A stretch of DNA of 32,614 nt from Maribrevibacterium harenarium (lineage in GTDB: Bacteria > Pseudomonadota > Gammaproteobacteria > Pseudomonadales > Marinomonadaceae). The translations under genes were made by a program, and so were the position numbers. The notes below the pieces were generated by a model that saw only the letters and a list, made by a program, of their open reading frames with translations, had not been told where the DNA came from and searched no databases. Position 1 is the stretch's first letter; the number at the start of each line of letters is the position of its first letter. Positions 32,574-32,614 of this stretch are shown in pieces. The DNA is taken from NCBI RefSeq assembly GCF_006385675.1, contig NZ_VFRR01000038.1, positions 1 to 32,614 on the forward strand, given 5' to 3'.

Positions 32574-32614
32574 AAGCTTGACGACGACCTACTCTCACAT
32601 GGGATCTCCCACAC
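32574..32614 (-). rRNA. rrf: 5S ribosomal RNA, 3' end (partial)
   Basis: The minus strand of the last 41 bases reads as a gammaproteobacterial 5S 3' end: GTGTGGGAGATCCCATG (stem-loop V region), GAGAGTAGG and GTCGTCGTCAAGC, which pairs with the 5' end outside the window. The loop sequence GGGAGATCCC is a stem variant. The 3' end is placed to within about two bases. The rest of the operon lies to the right. Confidence 0.9.

Overview
The window looks like the chromosome of a marine-type gammaproteobacterium near the Pseudomonas/Oceanospirillales branch. The signs are a Pseudomonas-type (APH-fold) homoserine kinase next to polA, oligopeptidase A with a YheV-type zinc-ribbon gene and a gamma-carbonic anhydrase, a Zur/Znu cluster, and a partial 5S rRNA of gammaproteobacterial type at the right edge. 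Genus assignment is inference; nothing in the sequence names the organism. Most of the window is core chromosome. The accessory parts are small: a lipoprotein pair, a HipA/HipB module, a HigB/HigA module and a few structured intergenic repeats.

Layout. 1-1923 (minus strand): a small secreted protein, two lipoproteins in tandem (visibly AT-richer than their neighbours) and a GcvR-like double-ACT regulator. 2129-3111: a nitroreductase facing a YheV-like zinc-ribbon protein. 3112-3434: no gene; two long inverted-repeat elements with four hairpins that share one apical motif. 3435-7801: prlC; the divergent gamma-carbonic anhydrase gene coupled to a SCO-like thioredoxin-fold gene; an ECF sigma factor overlapping a zinc-finger anti-sigma gene; and a DksA/TraR-type zinc-finger gene. 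7884-10034: a fused TVP38-family membrane domain and mercuric-reductase-like flavoprotein. 10123-13115: nicO-zur-znuC-znuB, tightly overlapped behind a near-ideal Zur box; znuA is not in the window. 13149-16031: MarC, a LysE/RhtB exporter, a DUF1007 protein and thrB. 16206-18974: polA with a terminator.

18975-21095 holds a 496-base gene-poor stretch and a hipA-hipB pair in which the kinase comes first. It is preceded by three 18-bp quasi-palindromes repeated exactly every 41 bp, the clearest regulatory architecture in the window. 21165-24822: arylamine N-acetyltransferase, an RhlE-like DEAD-box helicase, a structured intergenic segment, a DMT exporter and pterin carbinolamine dehydratase. 24837-25479: a higB-higA module with a readable promoter and operator-like dyad. 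25611-27516: a membrane GGDEF protein followed one base later by an AlkD-like HEAT-repeat protein. 27579-32298: MetY, a divergent B12-binding radical SAM protein with a CX4CX2C cluster motif, and an MgtC/DUF4010 membrane protein. The window ends in the terminator and 3' end of a leftward rRNA operon.

Functional links. nicO, zur, znuC and znuB form one zinc-repressed unit whose His-rich segments (NicO loop, ZnuC tail) suit metal handling. The sigma and anti-sigma genes form an ATGA-overlapped regulatory pair, with the sigma ribosome-binding site inside a hairpin. Both toxin-antitoxin modules place the toxin gene first and couple the antitoxin through an ATGA overlap. I see no clear new defence system; the most unusual signals are the 41-bp-phased operators, the CA-TCCN-TG hairpin elements and the hairpin over the sigma-factor ribosome-binding site.
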